A model generated the notes under the pieces. The model had not been told where the DNA came from. It ran no database searches and was given only the letters and a program-made list of their open reading frames with translations. A program made the position numbers and the translations under genes. Shown in pieces: positions 20,765 through 33,781 of a stretch of DNA of 64,000 bases. Numbering within the stretch: position 1 is the first letter of the stretch; each line of letters opens with the position of its first letter. Location of the stretch: assembly GCA_030770535.1 (NCBI GenBank), contig JASVEC010000011.1, positions 434,001 through 498,000 on the forward strand, written 5' to 3'. The stretch is from Batkoa obscura. Lineage: Eukaryota > Entomophthoromycota > Entomophthoromycetes > Entomophthorales > Batkoaceae.

Positions 20765-23700
20765 TCATTGTTGGGTCAGCCTCTTCACGATTTGATCGCT
20801 TATGATTTTTGGCGTCATTAATAAAGTGCTTCCAGTTGGATATAAATGTTTACGTAACCCATCAGCAGTAAGGATAGACTCTTCTTGAATTTGAAGTCCT
20901 TCACCTAAATCCAAGTCAGAATTAGATTGTACTTCAGAAACTCGATTCCAATAAGCAAGAGTTATCTTATCTTTAGCCAACTGTACAACACCGTAAGGGG
21001 ATAATGTCTCACCTAAATCACTATCATTCTTTTCGGTTGATAATGTACTAATGATTTTGTGGCCAGCAAAGAAAGAGTTATTGGATGGCGCACATTCCTT
21101 ATCCATTAGATTTTCTATGATGTTTGTGGTGCTTTGATTAACGTTTTTAAAATCAGACTCGTTGCTCTTAGCAGACGGAATCAAATTTGGTACACCTTTC
21201 AATGCAATAAATCTCATTTCTGATTTACTATTTGTTATAAGCTTAAACGGACCATTAGAAGCTTTAGTATTATTATGTTCTTGTTTTTTGGTCCCATTAG
21301 TTCCAGACATGATTTGAAAAAGTTTTGATGGTTCACGGCTCCTCAATGATTTATTATTATCTTTATCTAATTGTTGATTCCATAGATAGTGTATAACCAT
21401 GCCATAGCAGCTTGGCTCATCAGTGGAAATTGGAGGAAAACCGTCCATCGGGCTTTCAGCAGCTTTTAAATCAGAAGGTGTTAAAAAATACTCGCCAACC
21501 TTGATCTTGACCACTTTCTCAAGCGGGATACGTGTAAATTGGATCACTTTTTCTAAGCCATAGTGAAAGGAGCATATATAGATGGAACATGTAGTTAAGA
21601 TTACAATCTTTTCCTCTAATTTTAGATGAAATACCCTGTTTAATTTTAAAGGGGATAATAAAGTCCATCCCGCTAATTTAGTTTCATTATCCATGAGGAT
21701 AATAGAAGCGCTAACCTCTACTGCATTCACGCGAATCTTTTTCAATCGTTCTTCTAGCCCAGGTTCTGTAGCAATATGAGTCTCTGCAACTTCTCTAAAT
21801 TTTTCAAGTCTATGATGACCTTGAAGATAATCTAACACAGCTTGAGTAAAGAAATCCTTAAAAGCGTTTAAATAAAACCTGGATAATGAGTTAGTTGCAT
21901 CATTCATCAATCCCTGTAAATTTCTCTTTCCAGTGCGTGTAAAATCTCCTTTAAGTGCACTTGTTCCAGCATATGCTTGTGAAATAGCATCACCATTATT
22001 AGCCCATAAATCATTAATAACCATCTCAAATGCTTCATGGTATCCCAAACCTTTATCAGGATGCTCTTGGACTCCTAATCTAAATAATTGTGTATTTAAA
22101 ACATAACGAGCAAGGGCACTTTGGACAACGTTTGTACGATCTAAGCAATCCATACAGTTGGTTCTAAATATTCCTTCTTGGTGGGTGAAAGTTGCATCTT
22201 CAGTTTGGTTCTTCCAGTAATAGCCAATGTCACCAAATCGTGGTTCCAATACTTGAATTAATTTACTCAAATTCTCATAATTCATACCCTGAGTTTCTCT
22301 GTGGAAATCAAATTCTATCAATTCTACTTTATCAGCTATACTTTTGGCTTTATCCTTCGAAGAGTTCAAATAATTTCTAAAGGCTGACGAAACAATACTT
22401 TCTCTACCACTTTGCTCTGCCAAATTAATAAGCGACAATTGGTTCCCATAAACGTGCGTCAACTTTGCTAAATGTTTGATGAAGGCATCTAAGTTTTCTG
22501 GTCCTCCTCGCTCCATAATTGGGATTGGTCTCAATGAATAAGGACTCTGACTCCAGAACAAAGGAATTGATCCGCGAATTTGTAAAAAGGAGCATACATG
22601 ATTTATATTTTCACGCTTTAATTCTAAAATTTGTTCAGTTTCAGTGAAATTGGCTACATTACCGCACTCATTAACACCACGTCTTTGATATCTCATTCCT
22701 AACCGATTTACACTCCTCCTTGAAACAACAGTAAGGTCAAATTGAAACCCATCTATTTCACATAACTCTGTTTGAAAATAGCCCTGAATGATAGGTATAA
22801 TCCAAAGATCTAGGTTTCCTTGTATAAAATCTAATTGAATAGTTCTATTCCACCAAAACTCGTTATTGAACTCTTTAAAAAAACTATTCTCATTTTTATG
22901 TATAGACTCTTTTCTTTGAAGGCTATTGGTAAGATCATAGTAGTAGGACATATACATATTACCATCAACGCCAAATAGTTTTCGTATTTCTCTCTTGATC
23001 CTTGCTTCTAAAAGCTCATCTTCTGATCTTGATGATTTCCTATTATTTATAGAATTTAACATCCTTGTGTTTTCAGCATAAGTTTTTTGGGTAGCATCAT
23101 TTTGTTTGATATCTTTATTTGGACTTTCTAAATTTGATGTTTCACTTGCACTATCCCAGCTAACACTTTTTAGGCCAGGAGAACTTATTGGTGTGGCATC
23201 ATCATCTGACATTGGATTTATAGGGGAGTTTGGCAATTCAAGTCTTAGTCCTACAATTGTAATTAGTTATTCTTGATTTATATCAAAAATAATACCTTCT
23301 ACCCTTTCATGAAGCGTTGGACTCGTGTCTTTATTTTTATCTTCCACTCTTTTATCGTATGCTTGCACAACAGCTTTCAAGCGATCAAATAAATTTGGTG
23401 TACCACTCTCAGAGACTTTTCCTTGGTTGACCAATGAATTAGGCTCTTCAATCTTTGGAGACTCACTAGCACTATCATCTTCATTGAAATTTTCCTAAAT
23501 TTGTTAGTATCACTGGATTAAGCATTTAAATAACTATTACTTCGAAAGCAAGGACACTTAAAGTATAATCATATGGTAAAATATTAATTTCTTCAATATG
23601 GTAGACAGGTTTTTTGTTAAACGAACCTGCTTTTTTTATTTTTGATATCACTATCAAGTGCCAACCTAAATAGTAGTTATAGTTGTATTGTAAAGTGTCA

Positions 23701-24364
23701 TTAATTTAAATTTAAATTTAGATTACCAGTCAAAAGCTTTAAACTTCCAACAATTCCATATATCCTATATTTTTTATAAGGTTCTTCTAAGATTAAATTA
23801 TCTAAATATGGTTATTTAAAATAAATGCTGTAATACAAAAATATAGTTACCGATCTCAATTGGGTGAATTCTTCTATCAAAGCTAATTTTGAGATATTTA
23901 TTTGGCTTTGATTCATCAATAGAGTTCATATTCTTATTTGGCGATACATTAGGTAAAGAAAAGGTTGGTAATATTGTTTCTGATTTATTAGAAACATCTG
24001 TAATTGAAGTAATAGATTTATTATCAAATAATTGGATTGAATTTTGACTTAATTTGATTCTTATACCAGGTTTAGTTCCGGATTCTTTCAGAATTTTGTT
24101 AGAACTTAAGCTATCTGTTTTTAAAGTTTCATTTTCGTTTTTATTTATTGGCTCTTGTGCATCCTCTTTAATCAAATTGAAATTACTTTCCGATTCTATT
24201 TTTGGATCCTCAGCTTTGCTATCTTTTTCATTCTCTAGCTTCAATTCAGCCTTATCTTCCGGTAAGTCTATCCTCTTGTCTTGGCTCACAGAGCAGATGT
24301 AAAAGGCACTTTGAGTTATATAAAGATCAAGTGTTTTATAAGGTAAAGTTTTATACTTAAACAT
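20765..24364 (-). CDS. SAC-domain phosphoinositide phosphatase (SAC2/INPP5F-like)
   Basis: Hydrolyses phosphates from phosphoinositides on membranes. Five exons join in frame: 24364-23851, 23801-23727, 23665-23541, 23494-23296, 23250-20765, giving 1,132 aa. The SAC N-domain begins with YRIYGIVGSLKLLTG and INILPYDYTLSVL; a long Ser/Glu-rich insert interrupts it. The catalytic C-x5-R loop is NCMDCLDRTNVVQSAL. After the SAC domain comes an hSac2-type region (AGWTLLSPLKLNRVFHLK .. PLEKVVKIKVGEYF), which points to the INPP5F/SAC2 branch rather than Sac1 or synaptojanin; no 5-phosphatase domain or membrane anchor is present. The start at 24364 (MFKYKTLPYKTLDLYI) fits the family better than the upstream ATG at 24433. 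Confidence 0.85.
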
Positions 24365-25095
24365 TATATAATTAAAACATGAAAAAAAATTTAAAATTTT
24401 AACAATCTTAAATTTACAGTTTTTTAACGGCAAGCATGAGCTGATCTATTAGCCCCACTCTGTTTGAGTTCTACCTTTTCAAAAAATATTAGCCCAAGCT
24501 CACCATTTTGTTATAAGTTTTTGGGCAAAGCTATAATTTATCGTTCTATTTGTTTACTAGTATAACTATATCAATTGATAAGTTATAGACAAATTTAAAA
24601 TAAGTAATATTTGGTATTATTTCACTCTCCTATTTAATTAATTTATAAAAGGTATGAAATGCCAAACGTTTTGCTTTCCATATTTAAATTAATTAACTAT
24701 AGCAATCTTATTCTAAATTTTTGACAGGCATTATTTAACGGTGTTAGTAGAACGGAACAAAGTTTGTTTTAAAATGGTGTAGTAAATAATTCAATACACA
24801 CTAAAGATAAATAAAGATGTGCCTAAAATTTTGATTGATCTCACTCTTACAGAAAAAAAGAATATAACCTACTGTTAAAAATAGCTAAGCAACTAGTATA
24901 AACGTTACAATAAATCAACTAAAAGGAAATATAAGGCAGACGGTTTTAAATGGATGTTGTAACTTTTCAAGTTATTATATGAAGTATAAAACTATTTCAT
25001 TTTTTAAATAACAGTGTATCTTACTAGTATGTTATGCTATGAAAATAGTATAGTTGGTATTTTGAATATTTAAGAATTTACAGTTTACAAACATA

Positions 25096-25195
25096 TAGAG
25101 GTGTATTTTTGTGTTCAAGAATTTTACTAACAATATTTCCGCTCAAATAGCGCTTAAAATATGGAAAAAGTAATGAAACCAAAAAGAATACCCCT
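25096..25195 (-). mobile_element. TGGGG MITE copy 3
   Basis: About 100 bp with worn ends (left TATAGAGGTGTA, right ATACCCCTATA). The core CGCTCAAATAGCGCTTAAAA is intact. Flanked by TA. Confidence 0.8.
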
Positions 25196-25290
25196 ATATT
25201 AAATAAAAATAAAAAGACTTTTATTATAGTTTTTTTCTGAAAGAGCTTTTTGTAAGGTGAATTTTATAAAAAGGTGATTAAGTATAAATT

Positions 25291-25330
25291 TTAAATAGCA
25301 GTAGAGGTATAAAAACAAAAATGCTAACCA
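25291..25330 (+). repeat. Short inverted repeat, left member
   Basis: AAATAGCAGTAGAGGTATAA followed about 11 bp later by ATGCTAACCA; recurs inverted at 26356-26397. Confidence 0.6.
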
Positions 25331-25385
25331 AATAACGTACAGCATTTTATTCAAAAATTAAATCTTGCAATTTATAATGTTTTTA

Positions 25386-25478
25386 CAAGGATGTCTTTTT
25401 TTGTTTAAGAAATTTATTAACATCTTTTCGCTCAATGATACTTAAGAATAAAAAAAGTGATGAAACTAAAAACATTTA
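25386..25478 (-). mobile_element. TGGGG MITE copy 4, degenerate
   Basis: Recognisable GGATGTCTTTTTTTGTTTAA start and TGATGAAACTAAAAACAT end, but the core and terminal GGGG/CCCC are eroded. Probably an older insertion. Confidence 0.55.
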
Positions 25479-25997
25479 GATAATTTCGGCTATTTTACAG
25501 TATTCACAAATATTATAATAGTTGTGATATTTTTTGTTTTAGAATTTAGTAATTTTTATTGTTTTATATTCCATGAAAAATTTAAAAATAACAAAATAAA
25601 GACATTTCTTGCAATGATCTCAGTTATACAACTGAGGCTTTAACTAGAGTAACTCTAGCCCTAGTATTATAATACTCTCGTTTTGTAATCAAAAAATGAC
25701 AATTTTCATATTTGAGGATTTAATATTGGTATAAACTAGATTATTAAAATCTAAGCCCAGTCATAGCCTCTTTAATTTAGTCCCTTGAGTTCTGGGATAT
25801 TATTGTTTTTTATATGCTTTTTATCAGAACTTTTCTTCATAAGTTTCACTATTTTTCTTAAAATAAAATACTGTTTGTTTAAATTATAAACAAAAAATAT
25901 CCTCAAATTTTATTTAAACATTTATTTAAGTCTTTTATAAGCATATATCACTACCAATGTCTTAAAAGCTAAAGCTATTAATCCTTAAATTAGTATA

Positions 25998-26097
25998 TGG
26001 GGTGTTTTTTTTGGTTTCATTACTTTTTCCATATTTTAAGCGCTATTTGAGCGGAAATATTGTTAGTAAAATTCTTGAACACAAAAATACATCCCCA
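25998..26097 (+). mobile_element. TGGGG MITE copy 5
   Basis: Starts TGGGGTGTTTTTTTTGGTTT, ends ATACATCCCCA, flanked by TATA on both sides. The core AAGCGCTATTTGAGCGG is intact; inverted relative to copy 3. Confidence 0.85.
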
Positions 26098-26355
26098 TAT
26101 AATAACTAAAAATTTAATTAAAACTTTCTAAAAAAAATTAAAACTTAAATAATTAATTGGTATACTTTTATACAGTACTTATATTATTTAACAAATGAAA
26201 TTTTTTAAACTTCATTTTATATAGTTTTTAAATATGACATTTGTTTTTTAACTTTATTAATTTTTTAAAAAAGAACCCTCAATGTCAAAAAGCTTTTTTT
26301 GATACTTTTTATTTCAGTAATAATTTTTTTACATTTTTAATATGGAAACTTAAAA

Positions 26356-26397
26356 TGGTAGCATACATATAAGTATAAACACTTCTACTGCTATTTA
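26356..26397 (-). repeat. Short inverted repeat, right member
   Basis: Complement of 25291-25330: TGGTAGCAT .. CTTCTACTGCTATTTA. It may be the end of a larger degraded element spanning copies 3-5. Confidence 0.6.
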
Positions 26398-27080
26398 TTA
26401 GATATTTCCATAAATTTTTTTACTTTTCTTAATAAAAAAATTAATAGAATTATTATAGTAAAAGGGTTTTCAGTTAAAATAAAGATGACTTTGTAGCAAA
26501 AGTTATTTACTATTGCAATCTATACTTTCACCGTACTGGGTTTGTTCAAGGAATTTAAAAGACTCATGGAGACACCTAATTACCCTAATTTTTATTTTAT
26601 TTATTAGTATTTTAAATAATGGTTGAAGTAAAAAAATTGTATTTAATTGCTTCAATTTCAATATAAGAATAAATCAAAGTTAATTATTAATTCATTACAG
26701 TCAATTCTAAAGAGCACAGTTTATCAGAACAAAAGAATTTTATTTTATTTTTATAATTACATCCTGATAAGCTAACTAAAACTAAATAAACTTCGGTTGG
26801 TTATTTTTATAAACAATCTTCGCAGTGATTATTCAATTATTCATGCAGTAATGAGCCTGTGGATTTATATTTAACTCTAATAAAAATTTATAGCTGCTGC
26901 AGCTATATTGCGACTTGGTTAACAATACATTTTAAAGTAAAATTTAGCCAAAACAAGACTAAATCTATGCTCTGAGCTCTAAGAGAATCCAGATAAATAA
27001 ATAGCTAATCGTAAAAATATCTGCAAATTAAGTCGAAATAAAGCTATGATAGCTGTATTCAGGTTTAAGCCGAAAAATAG

Positions 27081-27088
27081 TATAAATA
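27081..27088 (+). promoter_or_regulatory. TATA box of the ABC pseudogene
   Basis: TATAAATA 45 bp before the ATG at 27134, the same spacing as at the intact ABC gene, so the promoter appears intact although the coding region is broken. Confidence 0.5.
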
Positions 27089-27133
27089 ATCCTAAGAAAA
27101 CTATCAACTCAATAAAAAACCTAATTAATAAAA

Positions 27134-30100
27134 ATGTATAAACTAAAAGCTTATTTCAAGCCTAAAAAATATATAAGCTCAAATGAAGTGATTGAGAAGG
27201 AATCTGATTCCCGAGATGAGTCCTCAACAACCACTCAACCTGTTCCCTTTATCAAGCTATTTCAATTTTCTACTTTCGAAATAAATTACTCATGTTATTA
27301 GCTGCCATAAATTCTGTTATCAATGGTTTATCGCAACCTGTCTTACTTTTATTATGTGCTCAAGTGATTGGACTTCTTGGAGAATATCAAAAAAATTATT
27401 TAGAAAATCCTGAGCTTGCCAATGCCACTTTAAAGCAAGCCACTGATTTTTTATGTATTTTATTTGTGATTATTGGGATCATTACAGCGATAGCCGCTTA
27501 CCTTTAACTTTCACTTTGGTTAAGGGTAGGGGAAACTCAAGCTTTGAGGACACGAAATAAATACTATTATTCTCTATTAACTCAAGAATTAGGTTGGTTT
27601 GATGTTAACTCTTCAGGTGATATAGCTTCACGTATAGCTAATCATATTAATTTAATTCAAGATGGTATATCTAATAAAATTGGTTTACTGATTCAATATA
27701 TGTTTTGTTTTATTGGTGCTTTTTTAATAGCTGTTATAAATGGTTGGAAGTTGACTTTAGTTATATCGAGTTCAATACCTTTGTTAGTACTTGCTGATAT
27801 GTTAACCAGTAAATTAATTGCCAATGTATCTAAAGATGGTCAAGAAGTTTATGGTGAAGATGAATATATAGTAGGAGAAGTATTATCAGCTATCAAAACA
27901 ATTCATTCTTTTAATACTCAAGAAAGGAAATAAAATAGATATGAAGGAAATTTAAAATTAGCACGTAAAACTGGGTATCGTAAAGTTATATTTGCTGGTA
28001 TTGGTAATGGTATTAATTTACTCGTTGTATTTTTAATTTATGCTTTAGCTATGTGGTATGGTAGTAAATTAATTTTAAATAATGAAGAAAGTGCTACTGA
28101 TATTTTAATCATTCTCTTTAATGTCTTAATCGGCTCTATGATATTAGGTATGACCTCCCCTTCTCTTACTGCTGTTGCTACAGCACAAGGTGCTGCTACT
28201 AAACTATTCGAAATCATTGAAAGAGAATCAAATATTGATCCGTTTTTAATAACTGAGGAACATGTGAAAAATCAATCCAAAATGTCACCAGTAAAAGGGA
28301 ATATAACATTTGAAAATGTACAATTCAGTTATCCATCTAGACTGGATGTTCAGATCCTTAAAGGTATTAGTTTTGAAGCATTAAAAGGACAAACAGTTGC
28401 TTTAGTTGGTCATTCTGGTAGTGGTAAAAGTACATGTGTTGGATTGATAGAAAGATTTTATACACCAACATCTGGAAAAATATTATTAGACGATATAGAT
28501 ATCTCTCAAATCTCAAATAAATTCTTAAAAGAACATGTTGGCTTAGTAGGTCAAGAACCATGTTTGTTTGGTACCACCATTAAACAGAACATCTTATTTG
28601 GTTTAAAGAACGATGATGAGTTTAAAGCTGATGCTAAACAATTACATGATCGTGTTGTAAATGCTTGTAAACTAGCTAACATCCATGATTTTATCATGAA
28701 ATTACCACAACAATATGATACTATGGTTGGTGATCGTGGGTCTCAATTACGTGGAGGACAAAAGCAAAGAATAGCTATTGCTAGAGCTATAATTAAAGAC
28801 CCAACTATATTATTACTTGATGAAGCCACCTCAGCTTTAGATACTGAATCAGAAAGAATTGTTCAAAAAGCATTAGATAATGCTGCTAAAGATAGAACAA
28901 CTATTGTGATTGCTCATCGTTTATCTACTATTAAAAAAGCAGATAAGATTGTTGTTTCCAATAAGGGTACTATTATTGAAGAAGGAAGTCATAACGAATT
29001 AATTGAGCTTAACGGTGCTTATGCTAATTTAGTTAAACAACAAGAAATTAGAAAAGGCGATGAAGAAAAGAACAAAGATGATGACATTGTTAGTAATGAC
29101 ATAAAGGAGGATGAAGTAGTATTAGATATAAAAGATAATGAAGAATTAGAAGAGGGTTTATTTAAAATGGCAAGTCGAGTTAAAGCACTTCCAACAGAAT
29201 TGATCAAAAATAAAAATAATTCATATGAAACCCCAATGCCATTAATGAGATGTTTAAAAATGATATCTTCGTACTGGTATTATGATTTGTGTGGCTTAAT
29301 TGGAACTGTATTTGATGGTATATTATTTCCCATTTATTCTATTTTACTTACTGAAGTTACTCAACCATTTTTCGATTTAAGTATTCCAAATCTAATGGAA
29401 GAAGCCCAACAAAATATTAATTTTTGGTCCATTCTATTTGTAACTTTAGCTATCTTTTGTCTTATTACTGGATTTCTAAGATACTTTGGTTTCAATACTT
29501 TAAGTGAACACCTCACTTATGGATTACGTAAATCCTACTTTCGTTCTTTATTAACTCAAGAAGTAGCTTTTTATGATCTTCCACAAAATTCAGTGGGTAT
29601 TTAACTAAAAAATTAGTTATTGAAGCTGAAAATGTTCAAACTTTAGTCAATAAATTTATGGGTTCAGTACTTAGTACATTGACATATGTGGTTGCTAGTT
29701 TGATTATTGTGTTTTTAAATGGATGTAAATTAACATTAGTAATGTTAGCCCTTCGACCATTTGATGCATATAGTCAACTTATTTAAGTATTTGTATTAAC
29801 TAATATTAATGAAAAAACTAAATTAGCTTATCTAAAAGTATCTCAAATGACAATGGAACCTGTTATTAATAAAAATACCATCAATTCATTAAACAGAGAA
29901 ACTAGATTTTATGAAGATTATTTAGAAAGTACCTAAAATGCCCATCATAATTCTAAGCTTGATTATCTTAAATCGGCTATTGGTTATTCAGCTTCAATGA
30001 GTATCCCTCATTTTATTAATGCTATAGCGTATTGGTATGGCACAATTTTAATAATTGATCAAGATTATACATATAAAAATATGTTCCGAATTGTTGTATT

Positions 30101-30988
30101 ATTAATTTTATGAGTACAAATTTTGACTTTGCTTCAAGTGAATGAACTTCCTTAATTAAATTTAAAATTGTAGCTAATGATCTCTTTCAACTATTAGATT
30201 TTAAGCCAAAAATAAACAAATCGGATTCTCATGGTACTAAAAATAAGCAACTATATGGTAATGTTTTGAGTGAAAATGTTCAGTTTGCTTATCCATCTAG
30301 ACTAAATGTTAAAGTATTGAATAGGTTAAATCTGGAAGTACTGATAAATAAAAAAGTAACCTTAGTTAGCTCTTCTGGGTCTGGAAAATCAACTATAATT
30401 GGGATTATCCAAATGTTCTATACTCTTAACTCTGAAAAGCTTGAAGTTGAAGGTCAAGATATCAATGAGTGGAATGTATTTTATTTAAGTAGTCAATTAT
30501 CTACCGTTGGTCAAGAACCTGTGCTCTTTAATACTTCAGTTATGGATAATATCGCTTATGGAGCAGAAAGATATGTCACAAAAGAAGGAATTATTCAAGT
30601 AGCTAAAATGGCTAATGCACATGATTTTATCATGGATCTCCCAGATGGTTACGATACTTCATGTGGTGAGCGTGGAGGTAGACTTTCAGGTGGTCAAAAA
30701 TAGAGAGTAGCTATTGCTAGAGCACTTATTAGGAATCCAAAATTATTGTTATCAAATGAAGCTACATCTGCTTTAGATCCTCAATCTAGAAAATTAGTAC
30801 AATTGGTTTTAGATGAAGCATCTGAAATTAGAGCTACTATTGTTATTGCTCATCGATTACCTACTATTCAAGATGCATATTTAATTATTGTTATAAAAAA
30901 TGGTAAAAAAATAGAAATGGGTATTCATGGCCAACTTTTAAATGTTGGTGGGTATTACGCTTCTTTGGTATTAAATCAAACATTTTAA
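27134..30988 (+). pseudogene. Broken ABCB-type transporter, paralogue of the gene at 57829
   Basis: Aligns along its full length with the 1,274-residue transporter at 57829-61653, but cannot make it. A frame break soon after position 27275 and in-frame stops at 27505 (TAA for CAA), 27931 (TAA for CAA), 29783 and 29936 (TAA for GAA) and 30701 (TAG for CAG) interrupt it, with further frame loss around 29600 and 30110. Key sites have also changed: the first ABC signature reads LRGGQKQR instead of LSGGQKQR, the second Walker A loses its leading Gly (SSSGSGKST), and the second Walker B Asp is lost ([11 protein letters not shown]). The region 28118-29262 is almost identical to the intact gene while the flanks are far more diverged, as expected from gene conversion. 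Confidence 0.92.
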
Positions 30989-32205
30989 ATTTTAAAAGTT
31001 TTTTTGATCTTCTCTTATTCCATTGACTTATTAAAGAATTTAATGTTATTGTTTATTTTATGAGCTATGTTTTAATGATAACAAAACATTCTAAATAATG
31101 ATTTTTTTATTGATTTTACTACTCTTTTCCTTTTAGTTTCAATTCCTTATAATTGATTATTGGAACCTGAATACTTTTTCTATAGTTTCATATTAATATT
31201 ACAATAATCAAACGTTTAAAATACTTTTTTTTAATTTTTTTGGACAAATGGTATACTTCCAAATGTTTTATTAGGTAAATAGAAAAAACTAAACAATAAA
31301 AAGGAAAAAGATCATTTAGTTGATACTTGATATTCTTAGATTAATAACTTCACTATTACATGAGTAAAATCAATGTACTAGCGAATTATGTACTTGTTAA
31401 CAAAGTTACTTACTGAAGGACAGCATGGATTGGACTCCAAAGTTAACTTCGTGTGTACTATAAATAGTACCAAGGACTGAATCATAAAAAATAGTGCTGA
31501 GCATCCAATTAAGTAACATTAAACTAAAACTAATATCATTTCTATTGTAAATGGGTGTAGATGGGCTATAATGGGTGAATAATAGGTAAGCGTGTCATAC
31601 TTTACTCAAGCTGGGACAAATGAAAAATTGGTAATAGATGCTGTCTTTAAGATTAATAAAAAACCTGGAACTGAGTGCATATTTTGGGTTTGTACTTATG
31701 TATTTTGATATCAATAGAAAAGCATAGATGACTTGAAATCAATCAATTATTATTATTATTGTATAAAAAATGAATAACTCATCTAGTATTCTAATTTATA
31801 TCAAAAACATACTAAAAAACTCTTGATAAAATTCCATTATCTGTTTCTTCTTTTTAATCAAATACTCTGATTTATTTATTATATATTGATACAAAACAAT
31901 CGCTATTACAACTCATGAATTTTTTTCAAATGTTCTTAATATAACACTTATCAAATATTTTATTTCTTAATTTAGTAGTCTAATTAATTCATTAAATTGA
32001 GTGATGTCATCTATAAATTTCGAAAAATAAACAAAATTGACAAATTAATCGATTAGTGAACTATTGAAAGAATAAATAAATTTATTAAATTTCTATAAAA
32101 TAAATGATAGCAAATTGAGCATTTATGTTAAAAAATCACATATATGCTTTTATCCTTCCTTTAAACAAATTTTTATTTTTCATTTTTATTCTATAAATAT
32201 TTAAA
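30989..32205. other. Intergenic region
   Basis: 1.2 kb AT-rich gap between the accessory ABC pseudogene and the gene-dense core block. No gene or repeat recognised. Confidence 0.45.
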
Positions 32206-33663
32206 ATGCAGGTCATTACCATTGCCCTCTATATCTATCTATTATCCTTCAATGTTATCGTCAGTATTAAACCCAATCAATGTATACTTGAAAATCAAAC
32301 TAAACTATTATGTTTTAATCGAGGTAACTCATTAACTATCGGCACCACTAACCTTAACTAACTATAAAATATTCTAGAAACATCTCAGTCCATTGATCTT
32401 ATCTCTTCTAACAATTGGAAATCAATTGAAACTACAGACAATAGAAACTCATATTTCAAACTCAACAATGAGAGTTTAATAGCTATATTAAAAGAAAAAA
32501 ATGATACCAAATTTATACTAAAACATTTCAATCTAACTTCCGATACTTGGCAGGGTTCCAAGATGGAAATCAATCTCTCTATTAAACAATTTCCTATTAT
32601 TCTACAAAATGATAAAGTAGTAACTCAGTTAGTAATAATTGATGAAAATAATCTCAATGTATTTTATTTATTTAATTCAATTAATCAATATTGGTATAGA
32701 CTTCAATTAAATATTAAGTTACAAAAAGAAAACTTCTTTTATCTGGGTAATATGTATTCAATTAATTGGGAAAAGAATAGTATCATTAAAATACAAATAA
32801 ATTCAGTTCAATTTAATGAAAAAAGTGAAAACAAAAGTAATGAATTTCCATTATCAGTTAACTTGAATAAATTAAAAGGAGATTTGTTGGAATCCAAGTT
32901 CATTACTAATTATAAAATAAAATTTGATGAAAATAGTAAGGAGAAGGTACAGTCCATAGACAAAGCAGAGTTTATAGTATTCAAAAATCAACAAATTTAT
33001 TTCTTTTATAAAACTAAAGTAATTGAATTAACAATGTCTACTTTAAGTATTAAAATAACTCAAATAACTCAATTTAATACTCAAGATTATTTATCAATCT
33101 TAAATTATAACGAAGAGGGGAAGAATAGTGATGAATTATTATTAATTACTAATAACAAAATTCAAATGTTTAATGTAAAAAATTGGAAACTGCAGGATTT
33201 TCAAGGGATTAAATCGGAGGAGAATCAATTCAAACTTAAAGTTAATAACTTAAGTAAAATAAAAGAAAGTTTAACAAAAAATCAAGAAATAAGTTACAAA
33301 CTCAATCCATTAATTATAATATTAATCATAGAAGGTATTATTACAATTCTATTAATTATTATTATTATTATTATTATATTAAAAAAACGACAACAAAAAA
33401 ATAAGCAAATTCTATCAAATATCAATAAAATCAATATAGATTATAAGAATCTCAATCCAACTGATAATTTCATTCAAAGTCAATCAATCTATTCTACTGA
33501 TATTACTAATAATTCTGTTAATAATTTAATAATAAGAGATTCTGCGACTTCTATAATTTCCGAATTAAAGTCATTTAAAAAAGCCACTAAAATAAATATC
33601 AAAAAAAATAGTGTTGATAATATAAATTTATCTACATTATATGCTTATTATCAAAAAGAATAA
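32206..33663 (+). CDS. Putative single-pass (type I) membrane protein, function unknown
   Basis: Two exons (32206-32323 and 32378-33663) give 467 aa. Not recognised. Residues 1-22 form a signal peptide (ITIALYIYLLSFNVIV). A Ser/Asn/Lys-rich ectodomain of about 350 residues of likely beta character follows; only two cysteines are seen, both near the start. A very hydrophobic helix (IIEGIITILLIIII) preceded by a short loop spans the membrane. The cytoplasmic tail of about 90 residues begins with a basic KKRQQKNK stretch. This layout fits a cell-surface or ER type I protein. The intron is supported by in-frame joining and by adding the signal peptide to the longer second exon. Confidence 0.65.
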
Positions 33664-33743
33664 AAAATTATTAAAAATTAGATAATAATATAATAGTTAA
33701 TAACATGTTTTATTTTATATAAACTCCCTCTTCTCTCTTCTCT

Positions 33744-33781
33744 TTTCTTACTTTTCTTACTTTTCTTACTTTTCTTACTTT
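33744..33781 (-). repeat. Short tandem repeat (GTAAGAAAA)x4
   Basis: Four copies of a 9-bp unit just downstream of the NUP133 stop codon. Read on the gene's strand each unit contains GTAAGA, a good match to a 5' splice site. Confidence 0.7.

Larger units (their letters stand above)
24365..27080. other. Repeat-rich intergenic region
   Basis: 2.7 kb without a supported gene. It holds three TGGGG MITEs (one degenerate) and a pair of short inverted repeats (25291-25330 and 26356-26397), and ends in the promoter of the ABC pseudogene. Confidence 0.6.

Noticed and set aside
27134-30988. Stops replacing Gln codons (TAA for CAA, TAG for CAG) suggested an altered genetic code
   Set aside because: Intact genes in the window end cleanly at TAA or TAG and use CAA/CAG for Gln; other breaks in the same gene are G to T changes and frame losses, so it is an ordinary pseudogene.
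27134-30988. Repeat-induced point mutation as the cause of the ABC pseudogene
   Set aside because: Only some of the stops are C to T, and the segment most similar to the intact copy is the least mutated, opposite to what RIP would give.
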